In this document: piece after piece, positions 5,384-5,488 of the stretch
Numbering within the stretch: position 1 is the first letter of the stretch
Layout: each line of letters begins with the position of its first letter
NCBI GenBank assembly: GCA_045653225.1
Contig: JAZOLP010000184.1
Span: 1 to 5,488 of the forward strand
Direction of reading: 5' to 3'
DNA: 5,488 nt
Source: UBA1737 sp045653225
GTDB taxonomy: Bacteria > Bacillota_I > Bacilli_A > ML615J-28 > CAG-313
Made by a program: the position numbers and the translations under genes
The notes under the pieces: model-generated
The model's database searches: none
The model's input: the letters and a program-made list of their open reading frames with translations, nothing else
Told to the model about the DNA's origin: nothing

Positions 5384-5488
5384 TTATTTAAATCCCTGTT
5401 CAGTTCTATACTGAACGGGGGTTTTATATTTTAATGAATAAGCTAATCTTTTCGTGTTAAAATAATTAATATAGGCATTTATTTCTAT
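5384..5488 (-). CDS. IS3-family transposase (OrfB, integrase core), C-terminal fragment
   Basis: Read on the minus strand from the window edge, 34 codons followed by a TAA stop (5384-5386) encode the typical end of an IS3/IS150-type DDE transposase. YINYFNTKR is followed by an Ala-Tyr-Ser-Leu-Lys-Tyr linker, then TPVQYR and the tail TEQGF. In complete family members, YN-x-KR and SP/TP-x-x-YR are the conserved last motifs after the catalytic Glu. The fragment is partial because the window ends; nothing shows whether the full gene is intact. The catalytic DDE residues lie outside the window. Confidence 0.82.
   Translation of the reverse strand: MEINAYINYFNTKRLAYSLKYKTPVQYRTEQGFK
5390..5425 (+). 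terminator. Hairpin plus T-run, probable terminator for the nrdG operon, inside the transposase reading frame
   Basis: The 15-bp stem pairs 5390-5404 (AAATCCCTGTTCAGT) with 5410-5424 (ACTGAACGGGGGTTT), with two G-T pairs and loop TCTAT. It is followed on the plus strand by TTTTATATTTT. Its position after nrdG suits termination of plus-strand transcripts. The same bases encode the transposase TPVQYRTEQ region on the other strand. On the minus strand the downstream sequence is a less regular T-rich run, so it could be bidirectional. Confidence 0.7.

Larger units (their letters stand above)
5349..5488 (-). mobile_element. Right end of an IS3-family insertion sequence, cut by the window edge
   Basis: The region contains the 3' end of an IS3-type transposase gene on the minus strand, followed by a short non-coding end that should hold the terminal inverted repeat. 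IS3-family ends normally start with TG; reading inward on the plus strand, TGAAATAGTCAAGTAAAAGT from 5349 is the best candidate for the tip. The exact boundary and the target duplication cannot be fixed without the other end. The element lies only 18 bases past the stop of the radical-SAM gene. Confidence 0.7.

Overview
The window looks like a very AT-rich, low-GC Gram-positive (Firmicutes/Bacilli-type) chromosome. It carries spore-cortex genes (yabP, yabQ), Bacillus-like tRNAs, strong SigA-type promoters and GGAGG-type ribosome binding sites. TGA serves as a true stop in yabP and yabQ, and Trp is encoded by TGG, which argues for the standard bacterial code rather than the Mycoplasma code. A radical-SAM activase of the anaerobic ribonucleotide reductase class suggests anaerobic life. 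A spore-forming gut-type member of the Erysipelotrichia/Turicibacter-like Bacilli would fit, but the exact taxon cannot be read from this window.

Layout. The left third is on the minus strand. From about 1000 down to 16 it holds a putative sporulation (SigE-like) promoter, yabP, yabQ (ATGA overlap), a perfect-consensus SigA promoter that overlaps the yabQ stop codon, tRNA-Tyr(GUA) and tRNA-Gln(UUG). The tRNA unit may continue beyond the left edge. Divergently, on the plus strand, come a strong promoter, lysS (lysyl-tRNA synthetase) and a clear intrinsic terminator. A second promoter then drives a two-gene unit: a 644-residue membrane protein with an N-terminal HAAS/DUF1700-like domain and a large putative extracellular beta-solenoid, overlapping by 8 bases a radical-SAM protein of the NrdG family. 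Nineteen bases after that gene, on the minus strand, lies the right end of an IS3-family insertion sequence with the last 34 codons of its transposase. A strong hairpin/T-run inside those codons can act as a terminator for the plus-strand operon.

How the parts fit. The left half combines translation genes (tRNAs, lysS) with sporulation genes, recalling the yabP-yabQ-...-lysS neighbourhood of Bacillus, although divIC, which usually follows yabQ, is not there. The right half is accessory in character: a probable sensor or surface protein without its usual PadR regulator, joined to an activase whose reductase is not in the window, and bounded by a mobile element. No gene-free stretch exceeds about 150 bases.

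The most interesting item is the HAAS-membrane-beta-solenoid protein and its translational coupling to the radical-SAM gene. No CRISPR array, phage module, defence system or riboswitch was seen.
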